A DNA stretch of 64,000 nt from Zhouia spongiae (GCF_022760175.1 NZ_CP094326.1:3832804-3896803); one strand, 5' to 3'. Positions 9,686-19,406 are shown, numbered from the stretch's first letter. The notes: generated by a model not told the origin, from the sequence alone. Program-made: numbers and translations.

Positions 9686-9970
9686 CTATTCATCGCGCAA
9701 GCTTTCTACCGGATTCTGCGTTGCCGCCCTGTAGGTCTGCCAGCTTACTGTAACCAAAGCTATGATTAGGGTAAACAGTCCGGCGAGGGCAAACACCCAC
9801 CAGCTTAAAGCCGTTCTATAGGCAAAATTCTCCAGCCATCCGCGCATAGCGTAGTAGGCTACGGGACATGCAATAATAAAGGCTATCCCCACCCATTTTA
9901 TAAAATCCTTATTAAGCATGACCAAAATATCGGTTACCGTAGCGCCATTTACTTTTCTTACTCCGATCTC
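9686..9970 (-). repeat. Homogenised FtsX C-terminal segment, copy 3 of 3
   Basis: Third copy of the conserved 3' segment. It is somewhat more diverged than copies 1 and 2, and identity stops at the stop codon. Confidence 0.6.
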
Positions 9971-12094
9971 TTTAAACCGCCGTTGTGTATCGTACAAAGC
10001 AATAGTAAACAACCCTATGGCAGAGATCAACAATGCAATAATGGTAAACACGATATAGATGGTACTCAGCCGCTTTTCTTTTTGGTATAAAGCTGCGATA
10101 TCGTCGCTTAAAAAGGAGTAACTAAAGGTCTGATTGGGATTTATTTCTTTAAATAAATCTTCTATAAGCTGAATTCCTTCCCCGGTCCGTCCTTCATGGA
10201 ATTTTATAAAATACTCTGCTTCAGGATCCTCAAAATATACCATAATTAAAGGTTCAGGTCTAGCTGAAAGATGTTCATAATTAAAGTCTTTAACAACCCC
10301 TATTATTTCATAGCTGTCGTCATCGTCTTTAGCCCAAATTCTATTATTAATTCTCGTTTTGGTTATATCTTTAATATTCCAGTTTTTTAATGCTGCTTCG
10401 TTTATCACAATTTTATGACCACGTTGCTCATCAACCCCGGTTTCAAAAAAACGCCCTGCAATAAGTTTAAAACCAAACATATCTTTATATCCCGGTGATA
10501 CAACAAGGCTGTTTTGGGTTTCATATTCATAAGTTTCTCCCTTAGGTTTCCAATCAATTGGAAAAACATCAATAGGAGAATTTCCCTGCGTAACATTTTC
10601 TATACACGAAAAAGAAGCTAACTGGTTGTTAATGTAACCAGGGATTTTCATTAGTTTCTCCCACTCCTGCATTCTTCGCTTCTGGCTCCAGTTCTTACTT
10701 TCAAAATTAAAAGGGGGCTCATAGAATAACTTTACTTTCATAATCCTGTCTTTATGGAATCCCAAATCTTTATTGAGCATTAGCCCTAACTGATTATTCA
10801 CCACAAGTCCTGATATCAATAAAATGAGAGCCAGGCTGTACTGCAAAATAATAGTAACCTGACGTCCGCTTAGTTTGGAAGAAACCGCTGTATTCTGTTT
10901 GATATTTTTTACAGTAGAAAATCTGTTAATAACCCATGCAGGATAAATCATCCCAAAAAAAGTTATGATCAACAATACGGTCAAATTGAGTAAAAACACC
11001 TGTATAAAAGGGGGAGCTAAAGCAACTCCTGCAAAAGCATTAAAATGGGGTAGAATAAGATTGTAACCAATCGTAATAAGTAATCCGGCTATAAGTATTA
11101 AAGCAAAAACCTCCACCAATTTTTGTAAAACGATGTGCTTTTTTAAAGCACCATTCACCTTAGAAATGGCTATGCTCTTAAGTATGGCATTGGTATTGAC
11201 TATTTGTAAATTGGAGTAATTGAGTATCGAAACAAAAAATATCACAAGTATAATAACAAGTAATACCTGTATGTTCTTTTTATTTCCCGATGCGAATGGC
11301 GTATATTTTTTCATGGCACTTAACTCATTGCTGAAATATATGTCATCTAAACCTACAATAGACGTAATGCTTTCTGTTAACTGCGGATAATAGCTAGAAA
11401 CTTTATTATTAGATCCTTTTATCTTTTCTTCAAAATCTGCTTTGTTAAAATTAGGACTTGCTTTAAAAAAAGGCACGCTAATCCTACCATAGCCATGATC
11501 CAGATGCTGATAGGGGATTATATAATCAAAAGTCATAGAACTGTTTGACGGAATTTTGACTACCCCTTGCACAGTATGGAGCCCCTGATACATCCTTACT
11601 TCAAAATCTACCATTTTCCCCATCGGATCTTCATCGCCAAAAAGTTGCTTGCTGAATTCTTCACTTATGATAATGGATTGTTTATCATTCAACACTGTTT
11701 TAGGATCGCCATACAACAACTTAAAATCAAAAACCTGAAAAAAGCTACTATCCACTACCATTCCTGTCGGGGTATAAGTATTGTCTTTATACTTTATTTT
11801 GGTATCGTTCTCTATAAAACATCTTATGGCCACACTACTCTCAATTTCAGGATATTTATCCGCTTCAAATTTAAAAGGGGACAGCCATTCGCTTTTTGGA
11901 GATTGCTTCATCACAACTGTATAAATATCTTTCTCCCGTTTATGAAAATCATCCATGGTCAATTCATTATACACATACGAAAAGAGCAATGATATGCACA
12001 ATGCGCCCAGACATAGTGTAGCCAGGCTACCGATAAAAATGACCTTGTTAGACCTAAAGTTCCTGAAAGCAAATTTTATATAATGTTTTAGCAT
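9686..12094 (-). CDS. FtsX/MacB-type ABC transporter permease (permease 1)
   Basis: Inner-membrane double-FtsX permease, 802 residues. N-terminal helix at about 17-39, periplasmic MacB-like domain, FtsX helices around 275-440, second periplasmic domain, C-terminal FtsX block with RRFKEIGVRKVNGATVTDI and the shared NPVESLRDE tail. It lies between the adaptor (34 nt upstream) and the ATPase (105 nt downstream). With the adaptor and TolC it could form a MacAB-TolC-like tripartite pump. The presence of three paralogous permeases suggests heteromeric or alternative complexes; the substrate is not visible. Confidence 0.9.
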   Translation of the reverse strand: MLKHYIKFAFRNFRSNKVIFIGSLATLCLGALCISLLFSYVYNELTMDDFHKREKDIYTVVMKQSPKSEWLSPFKFEADKYPEIESSVAIRCFIENDTKIKYKDNTYTPTGMVVDSSFFQVFDFKLLYGDPKTVLNDKQSIIISEEFSKQLFGDEDPMGKMVDFEVRMYQGLHTVQGVVKIPSNSSMTFDYIIPYQHLDHGYGRISVPFFKASPNFNKADFEEKIKGSNNKVSSYYPQLTESITSIVGLDDIYFSNELSAMKKYTPFASGNKKNIQVLLVIILVIFFVSILNYSNLQIVNTNAILKSIAISKVNGALKKHIVLQKLVEVFALILIAGLLITIGYNLILPHFNAFAGVALAPPFIQVFLLNLTVLLIITFFGMIYPAWVINRFSTVKNIKQNTAVSSKLSGRQVTIILQYSLALILLISGLVVNNQLGLMLNKDLGFHKDRIMKVKLFYEPPFNFESKNWSQKRRMQEWEKLMKIPGYINNQLASFSCIENVTQGNSPIDVFPIDWKPKGETYEYETQNSLVVSPGYKDMFGFKLIAGRFFETGVDEQRGHKIVINEAALKNWNIKDITKTRINNRIWAKDDDDSYEIIGVVKDFNYEHLSARPEPLIMVYFEDPEAEYFIKFHEGRTGEGIQLIEDLFKEINPNQTFSYSFLSDDIAALYQKEKRLSTIYIVFTIIALLISAIGLFTIALYDTQRRFKEIGVRKVNGATVTDILVMLNKDFIKWVGIAFIIACPVAYYAMRGWLENFAYRTALSWWVFALAGLFTLIIALVTVSWQTYRAATQNPVESLRDE

Positions 12095-12128
12095 CTCTTT
12101 AGTTTTGATTTATCATATATTATGGCGG

Positions 12129-13388
12129 TTATTTCAATACCAGTTTTTCATTATCGCCAAAATTATCGTAGGAAGAGATAATAACCTCTTCTCCTGCATC
12201 CAGGCCCTCGGTAATTTCATAATATTTCGGGTTTTGTTTTCCGATCTTCACTTTGCGTTTCAGGGCAAATACACCCGAAGGGTCCACCACATAAACCCAT
12301 TGTCCTCCCGTACTGCCAAAGAAAGCACCTTTTGGGAGCAACAATGCATCCGACGGCGCTCCCAACTGTAATTTCAGATAATAACTCTGACCTGTACGGA
12401 TATTATCGGGCTTATCGCCGTCAAATACAAAATCCACATCAAATTTACCATCCCTGACATCGGGGTATACTTTTCGCAGTCGCAACCTGTAAGTTGTATT
12501 GCTACGTTCAAAGCCGGCTGTCAATCCGTGTTTTACACGATCTATATAGTGTTCGTCTATTTGCGTTTCTACTTTAAAATCAGACAGCACATTGATCTGT
12601 CCTATATTTTGCCCTTTCCCTATTTGTTTCCCTATTTCGGCATCTAAAAATCCTAACTGCCCCGAAATCGGGGCTTTTACATTCAGGTTTTCTATACGGT
12701 CGTATTCCATACCTAAGGTTTGCCGCATACGGTCAAGATCCCGGGTCAGGTCGAGGATACTACCGGTATTCCGTAAAGAATCCTGTTTAGTTTGAAACTT
12801 ATTGACCTCATAGCTTTTCCGGGCCAGTTCATAATCTTCCTTTGCCCGCAAATACTCTTCTTTGGCAATAAGTTCTTCGCTATAAAGCTCATTATACTGT
12901 TCGTGTTTTCGTTTGGCTTGCTTTAAGCGGTATTCGGCATCCAATAAACTCTTTTGCGAGGCATTGCGTTTGGTCTCAAAATCGATCTGGGTCTGCCGCA
13001 AGTTATTCTGCTTGGTTGCCAGATTGGTCTCACTGTTCAGTATTTGTCCATAGAGTTCGCGGTTTTCCAGCTTTAAGATCACATCTCCTTCCTTTACCAT
13101 ACTTCCTTCTTCGATCAGGATTTCTGTTACACGTCCGCCCTCATAAGCGCCCAGATAAACCGTGGTTATCGGGCTTACCTGACCGCTCAAGCTGATGTAA
13201 TCGTTAAATTTATCCTTTTTAACCTGACCAATGGTAAGTTTGTCCTTTTCTACTTTCAAGGTTGAAACTGTCCTGCTGAAAGCTATATAATAGACAAAAT
13301 AGAATAACAATCCTGTAATAACGGCAATGCTTATGTGTTTGGGTTTAATGCCTTTTTTCTTTACTATTCTAGTATCCATACTATTCAA
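12129..13388 (-). CDS. HlyD/MacA-type periplasmic adaptor
   Basis: Membrane-fusion protein linking the inner-membrane pump to TolC. 419 residues: short cytoplasmic N-terminus, one anchor helix at about 20-39, a biotinyl-lipoyl-like half (VTEILIEEGSMVKEGDVILKLEN, about 90-112), a long alpha-helical hairpin at about 115-225, the second lipoyl half (IENLNVKAPISGQLGFLDAEIGKQI), beta-barrel and membrane-proximal domains to the end. The start overlaps the tolC stop by 8 nt, so the two are translationally linked. Length is typical. Confidence 0.94.
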   Translation of the reverse strand: MNSMDTRIVKKKGIKPKHISIAVITGLLFYFVYYIAFSRTVSTLKVEKDKLTIGQVKKDKFNDYISLSGQVSPITTVYLGAYEGGRVTEILIEEGSMVKEGDVILKLENRELYGQILNSETNLATKQNNLRQTQIDFETKRNASQKSLLDAEYRLKQAKRKHEQYNELYSEELIAKEEYLRAKEDYELARKSYEVNKFQTKQDSLRNTGSILDLTRDLDRMRQTLGMEYDRIENLNVKAPISGQLGFLDAEIGKQIGKGQNIGQINVLSDFKVETQIDEHYIDRVKHGLTAGFERSNTTYRLRLRKVYPDVRDGKFDVDFVFDGDKPDNIRTGQSYYLKLQLGAPSDALLLPKGAFFGSTGGQWVYVVDPSGVFALKRKVKIGKQNPKYYEITEGLDAGEEVIISSYDNFGDNEKLVLK

Positions 13389-14742
13389 TATCAGCGGTTA
13401 ATGGTAACGTAAACTTCCCGTTATAAAAATCAAGTGTACGCTGTTGCATTGTTAACTGCGACTTAAGGCGAACGTGTTCTATTTTAGCATTTAAATAGAC
13501 ATTGGAAGCCAATTGCAATTCGTATAAACTTACAAGGTTTCTTTCGTACTTTTTTTGAACGATATCCAATGCTTTGGATTTTGCCTTGAGCGTTACCTGA
13601 TTAAGCTTTATTTCAGCTTTCAAAGCCTCGTACCTTTGTACCATTTCCTTAATTGCCTTATACACTTCTTGTTTTTCTATATCCAGGTTATTACTGGCTA
13701 TTTCCAATTCTTTTTTTGCGATCTTTATCTGGCTTCTCGTCCGCCAGTTGCCAAAGATGGGATAACTCATCGATATCCCGATGTACTTTGACTGATTGTT
13801 CTTTAGCTGATCGCTTAAAGAAATGGTCTCTCCGTTTACATCTTTAAAATTATCCGAATAGCTGGTTGAGATGTCACCGCTTAACCGGATCGTTGGAAAT
13901 AAAGCGGTCCTGTTGAGCTGGAGTTGTTTTTTTGACGTAGCGACCTGCAATTTACTTTTTTGCAGATGGGGCAATACCTCCTGTGATACACTAAAAACCT
14001 CATCTACCTGGAAGGTCGTACTATCTGATGAAACTGCATTTTCTAAGGGAGCTGTCAATTCAATATCTTCAGTATTCAGGTTCATTTTTTGAATAAGTGC
14101 CAGTTTTGCCTGATCCAGTAGGTTTTGAGCTTTAAGTACTGCAAGGGCATCCGCTTCGGTTGTTGCTTCTATTTCATACAGATCGGCTTTTGCCATTAAT
14201 CCCAGTTCTACTTTTTTAACGATGGCTTTTTCTAATAACTGATTTGTAGATTGTTGTTTCTCTACTATCGTTAATGCTCCTTTGCAATACAATACCTGGT
14301 TGTAGAGGTCCATAATTTTAAAAGCCAGGTCGTATTCGGTTTGTTGGTTATCCAGTTTACTCGATTCATAGATAATTTTTTGATAGGCAATTTCATGCCA
14401 TTTTCTAAAAGCCTGAAAAAGCGTTAATGAAGAGGACAATCCTCCGCTAAGCCCGGAAACAAAACGGGTATCGACAAAGCTATTCGTAACAGGGTCCAGT
14501 GTTCTACCGAAACTTACATTATAACTGGGATACGACACATTGATGGTCGGCAACATATCGCGTTTGCCTTGCTGCCAACGCTCTTTACTGATAGCCAGGT
14601 TCAGGTCCTGTGTTCTTTTATTAAGGCTGTGCTTAAGCGCATAGGCAATACAGTCGTCTAAGGTCCATTGAGTTTGCGCCTGTACCCTAAACATAAATAA
14701 AAGTCCGAAAACCAATACAGTTAAACGTATTCTTAATATCAT
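13381..14742 (-). CDS. TolC-family outer-membrane efflux protein
   Basis: Outer-membrane channel of the export system, 453 residues. Signal peptide to about residue 22 (FMFRVQAQ), then two OEP repeats with long helices (QTEYDLAFKIMDLYNQVLYCKGAL; KQEVYKAIKEMVQRYEALKAEIKLNQ) typical of TolC. First gene of the operon; its promoter lies in the 208-nt space shared with the divergent NtrC-type regulator, where a candidate sigma-54 promoter faces this gene. Confidence 0.94.
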   Translation of the reverse strand: MILRIRLTVLVFGLLFMFRVQAQTQWTLDDCIAYALKHSLNKRTQDLNLAISKERWQQGKRDMLPTINVSYPSYNVSFGRTLDPVTNSFVDTRFVSGLSGGLSSSLTLFQAFRKWHEIAYQKIIYESSKLDNQQTEYDLAFKIMDLYNQVLYCKGALTIVEKQQSTNQLLEKAIVKKVELGLMAKADLYEIEATTEADALAVLKAQNLLDQAKLALIQKMNLNTEDIELTAPLENAVSSDSTTFQVDEVFSVSQEVLPHLQKSKLQVATSKKQLQLNRTALFPTIRLSGDISTSYSDNFKDVNGETISLSDQLKNNQSKYIGISMSYPIFGNWRTRSQIKIAKKELEIASNNLDIEKQEVYKAIKEMVQRYEALKAEIKLNQVTLKAKSKALDIVQKKYERNLVSLYELQLASNVYLNAKIEHVRLKSQLTMQQRTLDFYNGKFTLPLTADIE

Positions 14743-14777
14743 TAATTAGTTCATCTATACATTCCGGCTTTTTAATG

Positions 14778-14793
14778 TCTAACACTATGCCAA
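14778..14793 (-). promoter_or_regulatory. Candidate sigma-54 promoter for the tolC export operon
   Basis: On the minus strand TTGGCAT (-24-like, 14793-14787) is followed by GTTAGA (14783-14778) at the -12 position. The -24 half is close to consensus (YTGGCAC); the -12 half has GA in place of GC, so the match is partial. The predicted transcript start would be about 24 nt before the tolC ATG. The divergent gene encodes a sigma-54 activator, which makes this plausible. Confidence 0.35.
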
Positions 14794-14805
14794 AGATCAC
14801 TAAAA

Positions 14806-14818
14806 ACTGATAATCAGT
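14806..14818. promoter_or_regulatory. Palindrome, possible activator-binding site upstream of the export operon
   Basis: ACTGAT-A-ATCAGT is a perfect inverted repeat about 40 nt upstream of the candidate transcript start. A second looser one (CCTGATTAAAAACAGG) lies at about 14840-14855. Their position fits an upstream activating site for the Fis-type DNA-binding domain of the adjacent regulator. Function is inferred. Confidence 0.35.
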
Positions 14819-14950
14819 AATTTAAACCAAAAAATACAACCTGATTAAAAACAGGGATGTCAAAATAATGGACAAAATATGTAAAAATATTTTACACTTT
14901 ATAAAGCAAAACAGCAGGAATACCTAGATTTGGATAAATTAATATATCGG

Positions 14951-16318
14951 ATGATCCAAGGTAAAATACTTATCATAGACGACAATAAGAGTGTGCTAAG
15001 CGCCCTCGAATTATTGTTGTCTACCGAATATCAAACGGTAACAACCCTGTCTAATCCCAATGCTATTACATCTATTTTCGATATTCATATATACGATGTG
15101 ATCTTATTGGACATGAATTTTTCAGCCGGTGTTAATACGGGCAATGAAGGTTTTTATTGGTTAAAGCGTATCAAAGAGCTAACACCCGAAACCTCAATGG
15201 TTATGATCACTGCCTATGGCGATGTCGAAATTGCTGTCAGGGCCTTAAAAGAAGGTGCTACAGATTTCATTCTTAAACCCTGGGACAATAAAAAGCTTTT
15301 AGGAACCATACATGCTGCATACAAATTACGGTTATCGCAATTGAAAGTTAAAGCATTAAGATCGACACATCAAAATCTAAAATCGATCATTAACAAAGAA
15401 GGGCCATATATCATTGGACAGTCTAAGGCCATCAACAAAGTCTTAAAACTGACGAAAAAGGTGGCAGCTACTAATGCCAATGTGCTGATCACAGGTGAGA
15501 ATGGTACGGGGAAAGAGCTCATAGCAAGGGAAATTCACAAAAACTCCCGGCGACAACACGAAGTACTTGTAACCATAGATATGGGAGCCATACCCGACAC
15601 CTTATTCGAAAGTGAATTGTTCGGGCATGTTAAGGGCTCTTTTACAGATGCCCATAAAGACCGCCCCGGAAAATTTGAAGCAGCCAATAACGGCACTTTA
15701 TTTTTAGACGAAATTGGCAACCTGCCTTTGCCTTTACAATCTAAATTACTATCGGCATTACAAAACCGACAGGTATTTAAAGTAGGGTCGAATAGCGGCA
15801 TCGATGTCGATATCAGGTTAATTTGTGCTACTAACAGTCATTTGGAAAATCTCGTCAGTAACGGGTCTTTTCGGGAAGACCTGCTTTATCGTATCAATAC
15901 CATACATATAGAAGTACCTCCGCTACGCGACCGGGAAGATGATGTCTTGATCCTGGCGGACTACTTTTTAAAAAGATATGCTTCCAAATACGGTAAAAAA
16001 CTTTCGGGTATCAGTGTCCTGGCCAAAAAGAAATTACGGAACTACAATTGGCCGGGAAATGTACGTGAATTACAACATACCATGGAAAGGGCTGTGATTC
16101 TAAGCGAAGGGAATACTTTGAATGCAGATGATTTTCTGTTTAAAACCGCCGTTTCATCCAAACACATAAACGATATGGAAACCCTGGATGATATGGAAAA
16201 GCTTATGATCACCAACGCTTTGCATAGGCACGAAGGCAATTTTACGGCAGCGGCCAATCAATTGGGGATAACCCGACAAACATTATACAATAAAGCAAAA
16301 CGGTACGGTATCCACTAG
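14951..16318 (+). CDS. Sigma-54-dependent response regulator (NtrC family)
   Basis: Cytoplasmic two-component activator, 455 residues from the ATG at 14951; that Met directly precedes the first receiver strand (QGKILIIDD), so I prefer it over the upstream TTG. Receiver domain 1-125 with acidic pair Asp10/Asp11, phospho-acceptor Asp54 and Lys109. AAA+ domain with Walker A GENGTGKE (182-189), Walker B FLDEIG (251-256) and a sigma-54 contact loop GSFTDA (229-234), a variant of GAFTGA. The Fis-type helix-turn-helix is at about 420-455 (FTAAANQLGITRQTLYNKAKRYG). It is followed 3 nt later by its kinase and is divergent from the export operon it probably controls. Confidence 0.95.
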   Translation: MIQGKILIIDDNKSVLSALELLLSTEYQTVTTLSNPNAITSIFDIHIYDVILLDMNFSAGVNTGNEGFYWLKRIKELTPETSMVMITAYGDVEIAVRALKEGATDFILKPWDNKKLLGTIHAAYKLRLSQLKVKALRSTHQNLKSIINKEGPYIIGQSKAINKVLKLTKKVAATNANVLITGENGTGKELIAREIHKNSRRQHEVLVTIDMGAIPDTLFESELFGHVKGSFTDAHKDRPGKFEAANNGTLFLDEIGNLPLPLQSKLLSALQNRQVFKVGSNSGIDVDIRLICATNSHLENLVSNGSFREDLLYRINTIHIEVPPLRDREDDVLILADYFLKRYASKYGKKLSGISVLAKKKLRNYNWPGNVRELQHTMERAVILSEGNTLNADDFLFKTAVSSKHINDMETLDDMEKLMITNALHRHEGNFTAAANQLGITRQTLYNKAKRYGIH

Positions 16319-16321
16319 ACC

Positions 16322-17686
16322 ATGAGTAGTAAAATATTATATTTTAAGATCGTTTTCAGGGTATTATGTCTCTTGGCTACCTCTTTCGGAATGGCCTATG
16401 CCATACTCCACAAGCATACGGATTACGCCATTTATACAGGAATAATTATTATAGCACAGGTTGCAGGGCTTATAAATTTTTTAAATCGCACCAATAAAAA
16501 AATTGCTGCCTTTTTTGAAGCCGTCGAAAACGACGATTCCACCATACATTATCCGCTATATATAAAAAACAATTCCTTAAAGGAACTACACAAAGGTTTA
16601 AATCGGGTCAATAACCTCATCCAGAACATAAAAATAGAGCACGAAACCCAGGAAAAATATTATCAGGCCATATTGGAGGATGCTGCAATCGGAATCCTTA
16701 CCATCGACAAAGAAGGGCATATTTATACGGCAAATAAAAGTGCCAGAACTATCTTAGGACGTAGTCCGCTGACCCATATAAGACAGCTACAACACATTAA
16801 CAAGAGCTTACATTACCTTCTTACAGTTCATAAGCCTTTTGACCCGAAGTTATTTCAATACACTAACGAACGTGAAATTATAAAGCTTTCTGTTAAAGCA
16901 ACTCCCTTGATATTGAATAAAAAAGAACTGTTATTGGTCCTTATTCAAAATATCAATGCCGAGATCGAGCAAAACGAAATAGATTCATGGAATAGCGTCT
17001 TTAGTGTTTTGACACATGAGATCATGAATACCATAGCCCCCATTACATCCCTGGCAGAAACACTGGTAGAAAAAACCAATACACTGATAAATGCCCGGGA
17101 AAATAATAACATAGATCCCAATACAATCAAGAGCATTTCAAAAGGACTGGATGTTATAAAAGAGAACAGTTATAATTTGGTAGATTTTGTAGATTCGTAC
17201 CGGGCACTTACCAAGATCCCAAACCCCGACAAGAAAATGCTGTCGGTAAGCATCTTATTTGAAAAAATAAAGATCTTGTGCAGCCAGGAAAAGGGATTTG
17301 AAAACACTTCGTTTAAAACTGAATCAGACAACAATCTAGAGGTTTTTGCAGATGAAAAACAGCTCCTACAGGTATTGATAAACCTGGTGAAAAATGCCCT
17401 TCAGGCTATCGATGGCAGCACTAACGGGATCATCGGGCTTAGCGGCAAAAGAACAGGTTCGGGTAATATTATCTTGCAGGTAACGGATAACGGCCCCGGT
17501 ATTCCTACAACACTCATAGAACAAATATTTATCCCTTTTTTTACTACTAAAGATGAAGGTACCGGAATAGGGCTAAGCCTTTCCAAACATATTATGAAAC
17601 TCCACGGCGGTAGCATAAAAGTAAGCTCCATTCCCGAAAAAGAAACAGTATTCACGTTAAGTTTTCCCGGTTATGAGCACTTCTAA
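16322..17686 (+). CDS. Sensor histidine kinase (partner of the NtrC-type regulator)
   Basis: Membrane histidine kinase, 454 residues. Two transmembrane helices at about 8-28 and 35-54 with almost no periplasmic loop, a linker, a PAS-like domain at about 112-212, His232 in LTHEIMNTIAP (the dimerisation helix of this Bacteroidota subfamily), and an HATPase domain with the N box NLVKNALQ, G1 box DNGPGIP and G2 box GTGIGLS. The lack of a sensory loop suggests it senses the membrane or a partner such as the FtsX complex. Co-transcribed with the regulator (3-nt gap). Confidence 0.95.
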   Translation: MSSKILYFKIVFRVLCLLATSFGMAYAILHKHTDYAIYTGIIIIAQVAGLINFLNRTNKKIAAFFEAVENDDSTIHYPLYIKNNSLKELHKGLNRVNNLIQNIKIEHETQEKYYQAILEDAAIGILTIDKEGHIYTANKSARTILGRSPLTHIRQLQHINKSLHYLLTVHKPFDPKLFQYTNEREIIKLSVKATPLILNKKELLLVLIQNINAEIEQNEIDSWNSVFSVLTHEIMNTIAPITSLAETLVEKTNTLINARENNNIDPNTIKSISKGLDVIKENSYNLVDFVDSYRALTKIPNPDKKMLSVSILFEKIKILCSQEKGFENTSFKTESDNNLEVFADEKQLLQVLINLVKNALQAIDGSTNGIIGLSGKRTGSGNIILQVTDNGPGIPTTLIEQIFIPFFTTKDEGTGIGLSLSKHIMKLHGGSIKVSSIPEKETVFTLSFPGYEHF

Positions 17687-17956
17687 AAATCCGAAATTTG
17701 AACTTCATCCTTTTTATTCCGATAAAACTCAGATAAAAAATCACCGGCTACAAGATATCCTGATTAAGTTTAAGTTTTACGATTATTTAATATAATGTCA
17801 GGTCGGGCCCTCCGGCTATCAGGATAAACTAATTCGGACGGACAATAAATAACCCTTTTTAGAAGACGGCATCTCAATGGCCGGGGCGGCAATATTTTAA
17901 ACAGAACATCAATGAATACATTAACAAAAGTATTTTAAGATTTCTTAGAATTAATC

Positions 17957-18661
17957 TTATTGATCTGTCTTTCTAAGGTCAAGTTTATGAAAAAAAGTTA
18001 CCATTAATGTGTGATCATTTTCAATACGTCTGTCATTTATGATGATGTATTGGTTCATATACCCTAAACTTAATGTAAAAGCATTATTTATGGGAATGTC
18101 AAAAGCCCCGTAAATTCTATTTTGACTGAAGTTTTTATTGTCTGTATATTTATCAACATCTAAAAAAACCTGATTTGAGAGTGAAAAACCGAGGATTGTT
18201 TTGCCTTCTTCAGAACGTATAATTGGCACTTTTGTCCCAAATACCAGCCGCAATCGGTGCCTTGTTCTGTCTTTCATAATACGCTGTTCCAGCAGCATTC
18301 CATAATTAACTGAAATTGTCTTTATCTTACTTTTTATACTAAACTGTTCATAAATACGGTGCTCCGTTCTTTTTTCCGTGACTGGATGTGCCCCGTAAGG
18401 AAACAACACTACCCATTCGTATCCAGCCCCAAAGCTTATATTTTGTAAGTAGTCGTAACTGGCACCAAATCTTAATTTTGATTGTTGCCATTCTTTAACA
18501 AAATTGTGACGACTCCATGAATATAACGTTTCAACATTGAATTTTTCGGTCAATCGATATTTTCCTGAGTAATACCACCACGAATTAAACTGGTCTGCCT
18601 TTTGGGCCCTGGCAACAAAACATATAAAAACGAAAAAAATTATTATCAGTACTCTTTTCAT
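17957..18661 (-). CDS. DUF2490 outer-membrane beta-barrel protein
   Basis: 234 residues with a signal peptide ending near residue 19 (VARAQ). The rest alternates in beta-barrel fashion with motifs of the DUF2490 family (FNSWWYYSGKYRLTEKFNVETLYSWSRH; RIYEQF; RHRLRLVFGTKVPI; GAFDIPI). Likely an outer-membrane protein of unknown role. Its ATG is 2 nt after the stop of the methyltransferase, so the two form one operon downstream of the first AraC-type operator. Confidence 0.8.
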   Translation of the reverse strand: MKRVLIIIFFVFICFVARAQKADQFNSWWYYSGKYRLTEKFNVETLYSWSRHNFVKEWQQSKLRFGASYDYLQNISFGAGYEWVVLFPYGAHPVTEKRTEHRIYEQFSIKSKIKTISVNYGMLLEQRIMKDRTRHRLRLVFGTKVPIIRSEEGKTILGFSLSNQVFLDVDKYTDNKNFSQNRIYGAFDIPINNAFTLSLGYMNQYIIINDRRIENDHTLMVTFFHKLDLRKTDQ

Positions 18662-18663
18662 AT

Positions 18664-19305
18664 TTAATATGATCTTTTTTTTCCTGAAAACCTGATAACA
18701 CTTCCAGTCCCTTTATGAAATACCCCTTCATTTAAGACTATCTTTTGCTCCTCTAAGACTTGTATTTCAAAACCTTCGAAATCTGCTCGTATTTGCTCCG
18801 GTGAAAATAGCATGTCAACATCCTTTGGACCCCCTGCTCTTGAATCAATTTCCTGGTATTTAATATGATTTTTACTAAAAGCTTCAAAGATGACAAGTCC
18901 GCCGGGTTTAAGAAGTCTGGCTAGTTTTTGATGAATGACGTGAATTTTCCATGATGAAAAATGTGCATAGATCAAAGCAATAGCGTCAAAAGACTTATCT
19001 GGCAACTCCACTTTTTCTATATCATCTACAACATAATTAATACTTACAAGTTGTTCTGATGCGAGTTGCAATGCCTTTCTTTGTCCCTCTTTACTTAAAT
19101 CTATTGCTGTTACGTCCCAACCCAACTTTGCAGCAAACACACCATTGCGGCCTTCGCCATCGGCCGGTAATAAAATAGTTCCCGGTTTTAGCTTTTCTAT
19201 TTGCTCTTTAAAGAATATGTTAGGTTCTTTACCATAAGCAAAAGCAGGATCTTGGTATCTTTCATTCCAGAATTCCTTGTATTTTAATTCGCTTTGTTTT
19301 TTCAT
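18664..19305 (-). CDS. Class I SAM-dependent methyltransferase (TehB-like)
   Basis: 213 residues. The first lines (FWNERYQDPAFAYGKEPNIFF) and the SAM-binding glycine motif LPADGEGRNGVFAAKLG with acidic Asp in VTAIDLS at the end of strand 2 place it with TehB/thiopurine-type methyltransferases, often tied to resistance to toxic oxyanions or xenobiotics. The DUF2490 gene follows directly. The direct-repeat operator at 19360-19397 lies 55-92 nt upstream of its start. The acceptor substrate is unknown. Confidence 0.88.
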   Translation of the reverse strand: MKKQSELKYKEFWNERYQDPAFAYGKEPNIFFKEQIEKLKPGTILLPADGEGRNGVFAAKLGWDVTAIDLSKEGQRKALQLASEQLVSINYVVDDIEKVELPDKSFDAIALIYAHFSSWKIHVIHQKLARLLKPGGLVIFEAFSKNHIKYQEIDSRAGGPKDVDMLFSPEQIRADFEGFEIQVLEEQKIVLNEGVFHKGTGSVIRFSGKKRSY

Positions 19306-19359
19306 AATAGTATTTGATGTATGGAGTGTAAAATTATTACCTTGCTGGTGGTATACACC

Positions 19360-19397
19360 AGGACAAAATTGAAGTAGTATTGGACAAATCCTAAATT
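19360..19397 (-). promoter_or_regulatory. AraC-type direct-repeat operator before the methyltransferase operon
   Basis: Two half-sites, AGGACAAAATTGAAGT (19360) and TGGACAAATCCTAAAT (19381), start exactly 21 bp apart, i.e. two helical turns on one face. The block matches the site at 21438-21474 (shared core TGAAGTAGnATnGGAC). Toward the gene, a -7-like TAATTTTA (minus strand, 19336-19329) precedes the start by about 24-31 nt. Confidence 0.5.
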
Positions 19398-19406
19398 TTC
19401 AGAAGA

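Noticed and set aside
3632-14742. Macrolide exporter MacAB-TolC
   Set aside because: The part list fits a MacAB-like pump, but three permeases with a separate ATPase is the generic Bacteroidota layout, and nothing shows a macrolide substrate.
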